A stretch of DNA of 37,654 bases, from the NCBI GenBank assembly GCA_944388705.1, contig CALXJU010000014.1, positions 1 through 37,654 on the forward strand, written 5' to 3'. Both the position numbers and the translations under genes were made by a program. This document shows, one piece after another, positions 20,374 to 27,471 of this stretch (position 1 is the stretch's first letter; every line of letters begins with the position of its first letter). The stretch comes from an uncultured Clostridia bacterium. Lineage in GTDB: Bacteria > Bacillota > Clostridia > TANB77 > CAG-508. The notes under the pieces are model-generated. The model was given only the letters and a program-made list of their open reading frames with translations, was not told where the DNA came from and searched no databases.

Positions 20374-21606
20374 ACCATTAAATGTTAAAAAATAAAATAA
20401 ATTTAATTTGTACAAAAAATAAAAACAAAAAAATAATTTATAATATTTAATATAAAAATATTTATTATAATAAATAAATTAATAAAAAATAAGAATTAAT
20501 AATAAATTTTTATTAATATTAATAAATAAAATTATAAAAATATTTTTTAAAAATAATATAAAATAAAAATAATAATTAAATAATATATTTTTTATAAAAA
20601 TAAAAAAATAATATAAAAAATAAAATTTAAAATTAAAAAATAAAAATTATAAAAAAATAATAATTAAAAATATATTAAAATAAATTTAAAAAATTGGTAA
20701 AAAAATAAAAAATAAATCGTTTTATTTTTGGAAAAATATAAAATAAATAATTATAAAAAACTATGAATATTTATAAAAATTAATTCCAAAATAAATGTCA
20801 AAAAATTTAAAATAAAAAAATTCTAAAAAATACCAAGAAGGATTAAGAAATTTTTGAAGGGAGAAGAATTGTAAAAAATGATATTATAGTAGTAAGGAAA
20901 AAATCCATAAAAAAAGTATTATCAATATAAAGATGTAAAACTTATGAATTATCGGAAATAAAGGGTTATAGACATTTTTATCTTATAGTATAAAGTTATA
21001 AAAAAGAGATACAAATAGATTTTATAAAAGGAAAAAATGAATAAAAAGTTATTTAAATTTTGAAAAAGCCTTAAAACAAAGGGATTGCTGAAAAAGAAAA
21101 ATAAAAGATAATATATTGCAATTGTAAATATATGTAAAAAAATAGACGAAAAATTAACAAAGATATAATAGCTAATACTAGGGGCAAGCCAAAATTTTAA
21201 AATTATGATAAGATTAAATAAAATTTTTGAATATACAGTTTTTTATTGACAAAGAATGTATCAAATAATAATATTCAACATTTGTAAAAAGCAACCCAAA
21301 ATTTCCCTGGAAAAAAATAAATTATAAAAATTTAAAAAAATGGAATATTTATTTTTTAAATTTATTATTTTTTTGGAAATTAATTAATATTTTTTTTTAA
21401 ATATTTTTTAAAAAATAAAAAATAATAATTAAAAAATTTATTTTAATTATTTAAAATAATAATTAAATAAAAAAATAATAAAATAATAATTAAATAATAA
21501 TAAAATAATAATTAAAAAATAAAAAAATAATAATTAAATAATAATAAATAATAAATAATAATTAATAAAAAAATAATTTTATAATAAAAAATAGGAGGAA
21601 AAATAA

Positions 21607-22311
21607 ATGGAAATAGAAAACACAATAAATAATAATATTGAAATAGAAAAAAAACAAAATAATTTTTTAAATAGTGTATTAGGAAAAACAATTAATTCTG
21701 CAATTGATGTTGGTCTAAGAGCAATATTACCAGATTTAATAGAAAATCAAATTATTGATATAAAGGATTCATTAATAGAAAATGGATTAAAAGGAGGAAT
21801 ACAAACAGCAATTAATAGTGCAATTGATTTCGGAAAAAGTGTAACAGGAATATTTACTGGAGAATTTCAAAATATTAATCAAGTAGAAACAGCAATAGGA
21901 AATGGAGGAATATTAGATACGGTATCCAATGTTTTAGAAGATGTGGTAGACAAGGCATATCAAAAAGGAAAAATAAACTATACAGTTAATAATTTAATTA
22001 AAAAAGGAAAAGATGTTATAATAAATAATGTATCAAATAATATAAAAAATGAGTTAGACTACCAGTCAAATTCTATAGAAAAATTAAATACATATATTAA
22101 TAATTGGAAAGAATATTATAATAATAAGAATTTTGAGGGAATGGAAAAGGAATATAATAAAATGAAAATTCAAATAGATAATGTGTTACCAATAGAAAAT
22201 ACATTAAAAGAAATGAGAACAGTAGAGAATATCCATTTATTAATAAAAAATAATGGTCAAAATTTTAATATAACAGAGTCTGAATTAAAATTAGCAGAAA
22301 ATTTAAGTTAA
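21607..22311 (+). CDS. Conserved-looking protein of unknown function (234 aa)
   Basis: A well-formed gene with AGGAGG seven bases before the ATG. The 234 residues begin with a polar Asn/Glu stretch. A region of alternating small and hydrophobic residues follows (VLGKTINSAIDVGLRAILPD, later GGIQTAINSAIDFGKSVTGI), in which TINSAIDxG/AINSAIDFG recurs about 50 residues apart, suggesting an internal duplication of amphipathic helices. The C-terminal half is predicted helical (KLNTYINNWKEYYNNKNFEG, then TVENIHLLIKNNGQNFN). No signal peptide or catalytic motif is visible. It faces the xre gene tail to tail across a shared terminator. I do not recognise the family. Confidence 0.8.
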   Translation: MEIENTINNNIEIEKKQNNFLNSVLGKTINSAIDVGLRAILPDLIENQIIDIKDSLIENGLKGGIQTAINSAIDFGKSVTGIFTGEFQNINQVETAIGNGGILDTVSNVLEDVVDKAYQKGKINYTVNNLIKKGKDVIINNVSNNIKNELDYQSNSIEKLNTYINNWKEYYNNKNFEGMEKEYNKMKIQIDNVLPIENTLKEMRTVENIHLLIKNNGQNFNITESELKLAENLS

Positions 22312-22318
22312 AAACTAA

Positions 22319-22348
22319 AATAAAAGAGAATGTGAATTCCCTTTTATT
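22319..22348. terminator. Bidirectional terminator between the 234-aa gene and xre
   Basis: AATAAAAGAGAA (22319-22330) pairs with TTCCCTTTTATT (22337-22348) with one mismatch. A-tract and T-tract flanks allow it to work for both convergent genes; its right arm overlaps the xre stop codon. Confidence 0.65.
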
Positions 22349-22697
22349 CTATATTTTCATTATCAAATTTTTTACAAAAATCACTTGAACATAACACAAT
22401 ATGATAAATAAAGTCTGAAGTTGTTTGAGAATTAAGTGTTAAAATATTATTGATTTTTTGTATTGTTTCATTACCAGGTCCTTTACCAAATAATAAATAA
22501 TCAGCAGAAGCACCAGTATATCTAACGACTTTTCTTAATGTTCTAACACTAAGTGCACGTTCTCCTCTTTCGATTTGACCTAAAAAAGAATCTGTAATAT
22601 CAATTTTTTCTGAGAATTCTTCTCTAGTCATTTTCATTCCTTCACGTATACTACGTAATCTTTCTCCAATATCAATATCATCTTGATTATATTGCAT
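22344..22697 (-). CDS. Xre-family helix-turn-helix transcriptional regulator
   Basis: 117 residues with an N-terminal HTH_3 domain: ERLRSIREGMKMTREEFSEK, then ITDSFLGQIERGERALSVRTL and TGASADYLLFG. This is the Cro/C1-type fold with the usual YLLxG end. The remaining 50 residues are probably for dimerisation or sensing. It is divergent from the AAA-ATPase gene, with 215 bases between them. TCGAAATTTGTC in its promoter recurs upstream of the traC-virB4 operon, so it may repress both itself and the T4SS genes. GGTGG precedes the ATG. Confidence 0.9.
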   Translation of the reverse strand: MQYNQDDIDIGERLRSIREGMKMTREEFSEKIDITDSFLGQIERGERALSVRTLRKVVRYTGASADYLLFGKGPGNETIQKINNILTLNSQTTSDFIYHIVLCSSDFCKKFDNENIE

Positions 22698-22731
22698 GCT
22701 ACCACCTCTGAAAATTTTTTTACATTATATA

Positions 22732-22755
22732 TCGAAATTTGTCAACAGATAATGT
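22732..22755 (-). promoter_or_regulatory. Putative xre promoter/operator
   Basis: On the minus strand TTGACA lies at 22746-22741 within an ATCTGTTGACAAATTTCGA context, about 45 bases upstream of the xre start. The operator candidate TCGAAATTTGTC (plus strand 22732-22743) overlaps it. No good -10 box lies at 17 bases, so the exact promoter is uncertain. Confidence 0.4.
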
Positions 22756-22858
22756 GCAGAAAGCATATATTTTATGTATGCAACAATTTGATATGAATTT
22801 ATAATATTTTTTTAGAGGTATTAGCATAGAATATTATTGAATAAAAACAATAAGAAAC

Positions 22859-22887
22859 TTGCTATTTTTATTATTTTAGAGTAAAAT
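22859..22887 (+). promoter_or_regulatory. Promoter of the AAA-ATPase gene
   Basis: TTGCTA (22859-22864) and TAAAAT (22882-22887), spacer 17 bases, then GTGAGGTAATAAGAA before the ATG at 22913. Confidence 0.6.
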
Positions 22888-22912
22888 AATAATGAAAGTG
22901 AGGTAATAAGAA

Positions 22913-24589
22913 ATGAAAAAATTACCATATGGAATAAGTAATTATGAAAAAATAATTGAAGAAAACTATGAATATGTAGATAAAACTCAGTATATAGAAA
23001 AACTTGAAAACTTATCAGAACCTAATATAATGTTCTTGAGACCAAGAAAGTTCGGAAAAACATTATTTACAAGTGTAATGGAAAACTATTATGATGTAAA
23101 AAAAGCAGATAAATTTGAAAAGTTATTTGGAGATACATATATAGGAAAAAATCCAACACCAAATAAGAATAGTTATAATATATTAAGATTCAACTTTTCA
23201 GGAATAGATACATCAACAGTAGAAACAACAATACAAGGATTTAAAGAAAAGGTAATGATATCAATATCAGGATTTGTAAAAAAATATGGATTAGATTTTT
23301 ATATAAATCCAGAACAAACCGCAGAAGGAATATTAGGAAGTGTAATAGAAGCACATCAAATTCAAAAAAGGGAGAAAATATATGTAATAATAGATGAATA
23401 CGACCATTTTGCAAACGAATTATTAGGATTTGAGCCAGAAGAATTTAAAAATTTAGTATCAAAAAATGGAAAAATAAGAAAATGGTATGAAGTATTAAAA
23501 CAAGGAACAGAAACAGTAATAGATAGAATATTTATAACAGGAGTAGCACCAATAACATTAGATAGTTTAACATCAGGATTTAATATAGGAAAAGATATAA
23601 CCCAAGATGTAGATTTTAATGAAATGATGGGATTTACACAAGAAGAATTAATAAAATTATTAGATGAACAAGAAATAAGCAAAGAAGAACAAGAAAAAAT
23701 AATACCAATAATGAAAGAAAATTATGATGGGTATAAATTCACATTAAGAGGAAAAGAAAAAATATATAATTCAAATATGTGCTTATATTTTCTAACAGAT
23801 TATATGAGATTTAGAACAATACCAAATAAATTAATAGACATGAATATAGCAAGTGATTATAATAAATTATCAAGAATGTTAAATTTGTGTAAAGGAGAAA
23901 ACAGAGAAGAGATAATAAAAAAGACAATATCAGGAGAAGGAATAGGAGAAGAAATAATACAAAAATTCAACCCAGCAGTAGAATTCACAGAAAAAGAAAT
24001 GATATCAATGTTATATTATTTAGGATATTTAACAATACAAGGAGAAGAATTTGGATATCCAATATTAGGGATACCAAATAAAGTAATGAAAGAAATATAT
24101 TCAGAATACTTCTTAGCAGAAATACAAAAACAGATGAATGTAAGAATAGAAGAAAATTATATAGAGATAATAAGAGAAATAGCAACAGAAGGAAAGATAA
24201 ATAAAATAACAGAATTATTGCATAAATATTTGAATAATTTATCAAATAGAGATTATGAGAGATTTGATGAAAAATATGTAAAAATAATATTTTATAGTAT
24301 AGCAATGAATTTAGGAGCGTATAGAGTAAAATCAGAAATGGAAGTACAAAGAAAATATCCAGATATATTATTAATACCAAAAGACACAGAAAAAGGATAT
24401 TATTCAGTAATGATAGAATTCAAATATTTAAAAAAAGGAGAAAAAACAAAATTAGAGGAAAAACAAAAAGAGGCAAAAGAGCAAATAGAAGAATATAGTA
24501 AATTTGAAGAAATAGCTTCAATAGAAAAATTAAGAAAATATACAGTAGTAGCAGTAAATGATGAAATAAATATAGAAGAAATAAAATAG
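22913..24589 (+). CDS. AAA-ATPase-like protein with C-terminal PD-(D/E)XK domain (DUF1703 type)
   Basis: 558 residues of the family combining an AAA-ATPase-like domain with a PDDEXK_9 nuclease-like domain, abundant in gut anaerobes and of unclear function. The N-terminus has LPYGISNYEKIIEENYEYVDKT and the characteristic P-loop-like FLRPRKFGKTLFTS. A Walker-B-like VIIDEYDHF, ITGVAPITLDSLTSGFNI and EMMGFTQEEL follow, all family hallmarks. The C-terminal end has YPDILLIP and SVMIEFKYLK, fitting D...ExK. It has its own promoter and terminator, and its ACA/ATA-rich codon use differs from the hyper-AT T4SS genes nearby. These proteins are often found singly in mobile or phase-variable regions; a link with the DGR is not shown. 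Confidence 0.9.
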   Translation: MKKLPYGISNYEKIIEENYEYVDKTQYIEKLENLSEPNIMFLRPRKFGKTLFTSVMENYYDVKKADKFEKLFGDTYIGKNPTPNKNSYNILRFNFSGIDTSTVETTIQGFKEKVMISISGFVKKYGLDFYINPEQTAEGILGSVIEAHQIQKREKIYVIIDEYDHFANELLGFEPEEFKNLVSKNGKIRKWYEVLKQGTETVIDRIFITGVAPITLDSLTSGFNIGKDITQDVDFNEMMGFTQEELIKLLDEQEISKEEQEKIIPIMKENYDGYKFTLRGKEKIYNSNMCLYFLTDYMRFRTIPNKLIDMNIASDYNKLSRMLNLCKGENREEIIKKTISGEGIGEEIIQKFNPAVEFTEKEMISMLYYLGYLTIQGEEFGYPILGIPNKVMKEIYSEYFLAEIQKQMNVRIEENYIEIIREIATEGKINKITELLHKYLNNLSNRDYERFDEKYVKIIFYSIAMNLGAYRVKSEMEVQRKYPDILLIPKDTEKGYYSVMIEFKYLKKGEKTKLEEKQKEAKEQIEEYSKFEEIASIEKLRKYTVVAVNDEINIEEIK

Positions 24590-24612
24590 CATCCAAAGGG
24601 TGCTATTTTTAA
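24584..24612 (+). terminator. Terminator after the AAA-ATPase gene
   Basis: AAATAGCA (24584-24591) pairs with TGCTATTT (24601-24608), with CC/GG extending the stem, followed by TTTAAG; the stop codon lies within the left arm. Confidence 0.8.
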
Positions 24613-24637
24613 GAATAAAAATTACCAAAAAATATAC

Positions 24638-24666
24638 TTGTAAAAAAAAGATAAATAATATATAAT
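24638..24666 (+). promoter_or_regulatory. Promoter of the DGR target gene
   Basis: TTGTAA (24638-24643), spacer 17 bases, TATAAT (24661-24666). The leader of about 150 bases up to the ATG at 24824 contains no other obvious feature. Confidence 0.6.
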
Positions 24667-24823
24667 AAAAATGTATTCAACTAGCATAAGTATAAATGAA
24701 CATTGAAAAGTAAATATAAAATGAGCAGAAAGATATGTTTTTGTAATGTTCCAATGTCATTTATACAAAATGCGAAAGATACAAAAAGAATTGAATTATA
24801 ATAAGAGAGGAGCAAAAGAAAAA

Positions 24824-26485
24824 ATGTTAAAAAATAAAAATGGTATAACGCTAATAGCATTAGTAGTAACGATAGTAGTATTACTAATACTAGCAGGTGT
24901 AAGTATATCAATGTTAACAGGAGAAAATGGAATAATAAAAAGAGCCCAAGAAGCAAAAGAAAAAAGTGAAATAGCAGAAGAAAAAGAACTAGTAGAACTA
25001 TCAGCAGCAGGAGCAAAAGGAAGAAATGAAAATGCCTGGGGAGAAATAACATACGATAATTTAGATGAAGAATTAGCAATGAATTTAGGAGATAGAGAAT
25101 ATACATTAGATGGAACAGGACCATTTACAGTAACATATACAGATAGTGAAAGAAGTTATATAGTAGAAACAAATGGAGAAGTAACAGAGGCAGGAAAAGA
25201 TGAAACAGGAATAGCAATAAAATTGACATTAACATATGATAATAAAACATTAAATGTAGATGACTTACCAAATGTAAAAGAAGTAACAAGTGAAAATGTA
25301 CCAATACCAGAAGGATTTTACTATGTAGGAGGAACAAAAGATGAAGGAGTAGTAATCTCTGATACACCAAATGATGATTTAGATAATTCGGAACATGGAA
25401 ATCAATTTGTATGGGTACCAGTAAACCAAAATCAAAAATTAATGTTAGAAGTAGAAAGTAAAGAAGATATAACAGAAATAGTAGTAACACAACCAGATGG
25501 AGCAAAAACAACAATAAGTGCAAGTGGAAAAACATATAATAATGAAATAACAATGAAAAAAAATGGAGTATATGAAGTAGAAGTAAAAACAGCAACAACA
25601 ACAAAAACAGCAAGTAGAAGAGTGTCAAGTTTATATGCACAAGATGTAAAAGCATTTACAACAACAATGACAGCAACATTTGAAGTGTTTGCAAACGAAA
25701 AATATAATACTGTTTCAGAATTACTAGAAGCAAAAGGAGTAGACTCAATCGAAACATTACTTAGTACAGGAGGATATCCATCAATAGAAATTTATATGAT
25801 GAGTGAAATGGTATATGTTGAAGAATTAAAAGAAGAATTTGAAGAATTAATGAAAAGCATGATGGTAGAATATGAAGATCATAATCAAAACCTAGAAAGT
25901 GTAAATAAATATGGAGGATATTATATAGGAAGATATGAAGCAGGAGATGGTACAACCACATCTAAAAGAACATCTTCAACATCAGATACAAATACATTAG
26001 TAAGTAAAAAAGGAGCATATGTATATAATTGGATATCAAATGATAGTGCAAAAAGTTTATCAGGTGGGATGTATAGTGGAAACATAGCAGTAACAAGTCA
26101 ATTAATAACAGGAGCAGGATGGGATAGAGCATTAAATTGGATAATAGAAACAAGAGAGAAAACAGAAGAAGAAGTATTAATAGACAGTAGAAGTTGGGGT
26201 AATTATAGTAACTCAACAGGAAATGCGGCTACAAATGCAGGATCAGAAAACATGAATTATACAACAGGAAGAAGTGAATATTGGAAATCAAATAATATAT
26301 ATGACTTAGCAGGAAACACATGGGAATGGACACAAGAAACATATCAGAGTACTGACAGTGTCCTTCGAGGAGGCGACTGCGACAATGGAGGTGACCTCTC
26401 TCCAGCAGGCGGTCGCCACAGCAACAGCCCAGACTACCAGTACTACGACTTTTCGTTCCGTACCCAGCTTTATATAAATGTATAG
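24824..26485 (+). CDS. DGR target protein: prepilin-type leader plus FGE/C-type-lectin-like variable domain
   Basis: The 553-residue protein starts MLKNKNGITLIALVVTIVV, a type IV prepilin-like leader with a cleavage site after Gly7. The usual Glu5 is replaced by Ala. A hydrophobic helix and a charged coiled helix (KRAQEAKEKSEIAEEKEL) follow. The middle is extracellular-looking and Thr/Lys-rich. The C-terminal third has FGE-sulfatase/C-type-lectin motifs (YYIGRYEAGDG, SWGNYSNSTGNAA, NIYDLAGNTWEWTQE). Residues 509-549 are the variable repeat, ending FRTQL and then YINV. The frame opens at 24746, but I chose the ATG at 24824 for the leader and the GAGAGGAG site. It is probably a surface or pilus-associated binding protein whose ligand surface is diversified by the DGR. 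Confidence 0.93.
   Translation: MLKNKNGITLIALVVTIVVLLILAGVSISMLTGENGIIKRAQEAKEKSEIAEEKELVELSAAGAKGRNENAWGEITYDNLDEELAMNLGDREYTLDGTGPFTVTYTDSERSYIVETNGEVTEAGKDETGIAIKLTLTYDNKTLNVDDLPNVKEVTSENVPIPEGFYYVGGTKDEGVVISDTPNDDLDNSEHGNQFVWVPVNQNQKLMLEVESKEDITEIVVTQPDGAKTTISASGKTYNNEITMKKNGVYEVEVKTATTTKTASRRVSSLYAQDVKAFTTTMTATFEVFANEKYNTVSELLEAKGVDSIETLLSTGGYPSIEIYMMSEMVYVEELKEEFEELMKSMMVEYEDHNQNLESVNKYGGYYIGRYEAGDGTTTSKRTSSTSDTNTLVSKKGAYVYNWISNDSAKSLSGGMYSGNIAVTSQLITGAGWDRALNWIIETREKTEEEVLIDSRSWGNYSNSTGNAATNAGSENMNYTTGRSEYWKSNNIYDLAGNTWEWTQETYQSTDSVLRGGDCDNGGDLSPAGGRHSNSPDYQYYDFSFRTQLYINV
26348..26469 (+). repeat. DGR variable repeat (VR)
   Basis: 122 bases inside the 3' end of the target gene, aligned without gaps to the template repeat at 28486-28607. 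I count 21 mismatches, and every one is an A in TR (A to G, T or C in VR); 28 of the 49 TR adenines are unchanged. The last 18 bases (TTCGTTCCGTACCCAGCT) are identical and form the initiation-of-mutagenic-homology end. Sixteen codons differ, mainly TR Asn codons becoming Asp, Tyr, Leu, Ser, Gly, His or Phe. Confidence 0.97.
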
Positions 26486-26488
26486 CTG
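26465..26488 (+). other. Hairpin immediately 3' of VR
   Basis: CAGCT (26465-26469, the last bases of VR) can pair with AGCTG (26484-26488), extended by ATA/TAT after a TT bulge. The TR copy is followed by CTAATATT and cannot form it. In the Bordetella phage DGR a hairpin downstream of VR marks the recipient; this one has the right position but is weak. Confidence 0.4.
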
Positions 26489-26553
26489 TAAGCTGAACAA
26501 TATTAGAAGATGTAGAGTAAATAAAAATAAAGAATAATTAAATAAAAGAAACA

Positions 26554-26620
26554 TTTAGTGGGTGGAACATCCACTAAAAACAATAGAGAAATGTTATGCG
26601 TGTAATGCGTAACATTTCTC
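26554..26620 (+). other. Two stem-loops downstream of the VR gene
   Basis: Stem 1: TTTAGTGG (26554-26561) with CCACTAAA (26571-26578); an alternative pairing GTGG/CCAC lies inside it. Stem 2: GAGAAATGTTA (26586-26596) with TAACATTTCTC (26610-26620), plus GC/GC inside. Both are perfect apart from one internal mismatch in stem 2. They lie between the target gene and the DGR accessory genes. Confidence 0.7.
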
Positions 26621-26653
26621 CCTAACGGGTACCCTAACGGGTACTATTTTTTT
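26621..26653 (+). terminator. Terminator built from a 12-bp tandem repeat
   Basis: CCTAACGGGTAC occurs twice in tandem (26621-26632, 26633-26644). The junction forms a 6-bp GC-rich stem, GTACCC (26629-26634) with GGGTAC (26639-26644), round loop TAAC, followed by TATTTTTTT. A good terminator for the target gene; it would uncouple target expression from the DGR machinery downstream. Confidence 0.8.
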
Positions 26654-26684
26654 GCTCAAAAATGAAAGAGGAGGCAAAATAAAG

Positions 26685-27122
26685 ATGAATTATTTAGAAT
26701 TAATGAAAAAACTTAATGAAGAAAATAAAGGTTATATAGTGCTTATGAAGAGTGGAGTGTTTTTAACAGCAATAGGAAAAAATGCTATAAAACTATCAGA
26801 AATATTTGGACTAAAATTATTATGTATCACAGAAGGTATTTGTAAATGCTCAATACCGGCAAATTCTTTAGATAAATATATAGTAAAATTTCAAAAATCA
26901 AGATATTCATTTTTAATTTATGATTATAATAAAAATGGATTTAAAGATAATAATGAAAATTATAAATTAATTTCAAGAATAGATGGATTATTAAATGAAG
27001 AAAATAGAGAACATTTAAATTGTGAAGAATGTTGGTATAACAAAAATAAGAGAGTAAAAACTCTAGAAAAAGCAATGCAAATATTAGAAGAATATGTAAA
27101 GGATAAAAATAAAAATGAATGA
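26685..27122 (+). CDS. MutS domain I-like protein of the DGR cassette
   Basis: 145 residues from the ATG at 26685 (GAGGAGG about nine bases upstream); an in-frame TTG 11 codons earlier lies in the terminator and is unlikely. The sequence NKGYIVLMKSGVFLTAIGKN, AIKLSEIFGLKLLCI and CSIPANSLDKYIVKFQKSRY follows the pattern of the N-terminal mismatch-recognition domain of MutS (GxFYxxxGxDA, LGL, P...YI.KL), without any ATPase part. A small MutS-domain-I-like gene is a known companion of some DGRs. The C-terminus has a Cys-containing EHLNCEECWYNK segment and a terminal helix. Its stop overlaps the Avd start by eight bases. Confidence 0.72.
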   Translation: MNYLELMKKLNEENKGYIVLMKSGVFLTAIGKNAIKLSEIFGLKLLCITEGICKCSIPANSLDKYIVKFQKSRYSFLIYDYNKNGFKDNNENYKLISRIDGLLNEENREHLNCEECWYNKNKRVKTLEKAMQILEEYVKDKNKNE

Positions 27123-27471
27123 AGAACAAATTTTACAATTAATACCAAAATCAGAAAATTATATTCAATACATGTTAGAAATATTATTTAAAATTCCAAG
27201 AACAGAAAAATTTAATATAGGTAATGAATATAAAAAAAGCATGTATGAAATGTTAGAAAATATATTAATGTTAAATAAAGCAGAAAGAAAAATACAATAT
27301 TTAAATTTAATAGATACAAAATTAAATGTTCAAAGAATATTAATTAGAATAATGTATAAAAATAGATGGATAGATATAAAAAAATATAATATAGCATTTG
27401 AAAAAATATCAGAAATAGGAAAAATATTAGGAGGACTAATAAAATATTATGGCAAAAACTATAAGAAATGA
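27115..27471 (+). CDS. avd: Avd-like accessory variability determinant (four-helix bundle)
   Basis: 118 residues predicted to be all helical and basic: an opening helix IQYMLEILFKIPRTEKFNIG, then EYKKSMYEMLENILMLNKAE and IQYLNLIDTKLNVQRILIRI. The last helix is SEIGKILGGLIKYYGK. The LFKIPRTEKFNIG and LIDTKL features match the Avd / 23S rRNA-intervening-sequence fold. Avd forms a pentamer that binds the RT and the template RNA and is required for cDNA synthesis. It overlaps the MutS-like gene upstream and the RT gene downstream by 23 bases, so the three are translationally linked. Confidence 0.85.
   Translation: MNEEQILQLIPKSENYIQYMLEILFKIPRTEKFNIGNEYKKSMYEMLENILMLNKAERKIQYLNLIDTKLNVQRILIRIMYKNRWIDIKKYNIAFEKISEIGKILGGLIKYYGKNYKK

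Larger units (their letters stand above)
18818..21606. other. 2.8-kb hyper-AT gene-free region with structured and repeated segments
   Basis: No credible gene is present on either strand, and long runs of A/T with frequent stops occupy all frames. Islands with normal G/C content recur. At 18865-18899 lie two small hairpins with AAAA loops. Islands containing a TAGGG core are near 18995, 19653, 20286 and 21179, three of them preceded by ATATATGTAAAA or a GGCTTTTA word. The islands near 19596 and 20230 are clearly related to each other. The region could encode a large structured RNA or be the degraded remnant of further T4SS genes; the sequence alone does not decide. Confidence 0.6.

Noticed and set aside
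20178..20378. A 66-residue minus-strand open frame within the gap
   Set aside because: Its composition is only that expected of T-rich sequence, there is no ribosome binding site, and it overlaps the diverged repeat copy.
18818..21606. CRISPR array or tandem satellite in the AT-rich gap
   Set aside because: The related islands are spaced by hundreds of bases, diverged, and without regular repeat-spacer structure; no cas genes are in the window.
22913..24589. The AAA-ATPase/PD-(D/E)XK gene as part of the DGR or as a defence system
   Set aside because: It has its own promoter and terminator and belongs to a family found singly in many gut anaerobes; nothing in the sequence ties it to the DGR or to defence.
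25125..25655. A 176-residue minus-strand open frame opposite the DGR target gene
   Set aside because: It is a Leu-rich shadow of the ACA/GTA-rich codons of the real gene; similar shadows lie opposite gyrA, mnmG and the AAA-ATPase gene.
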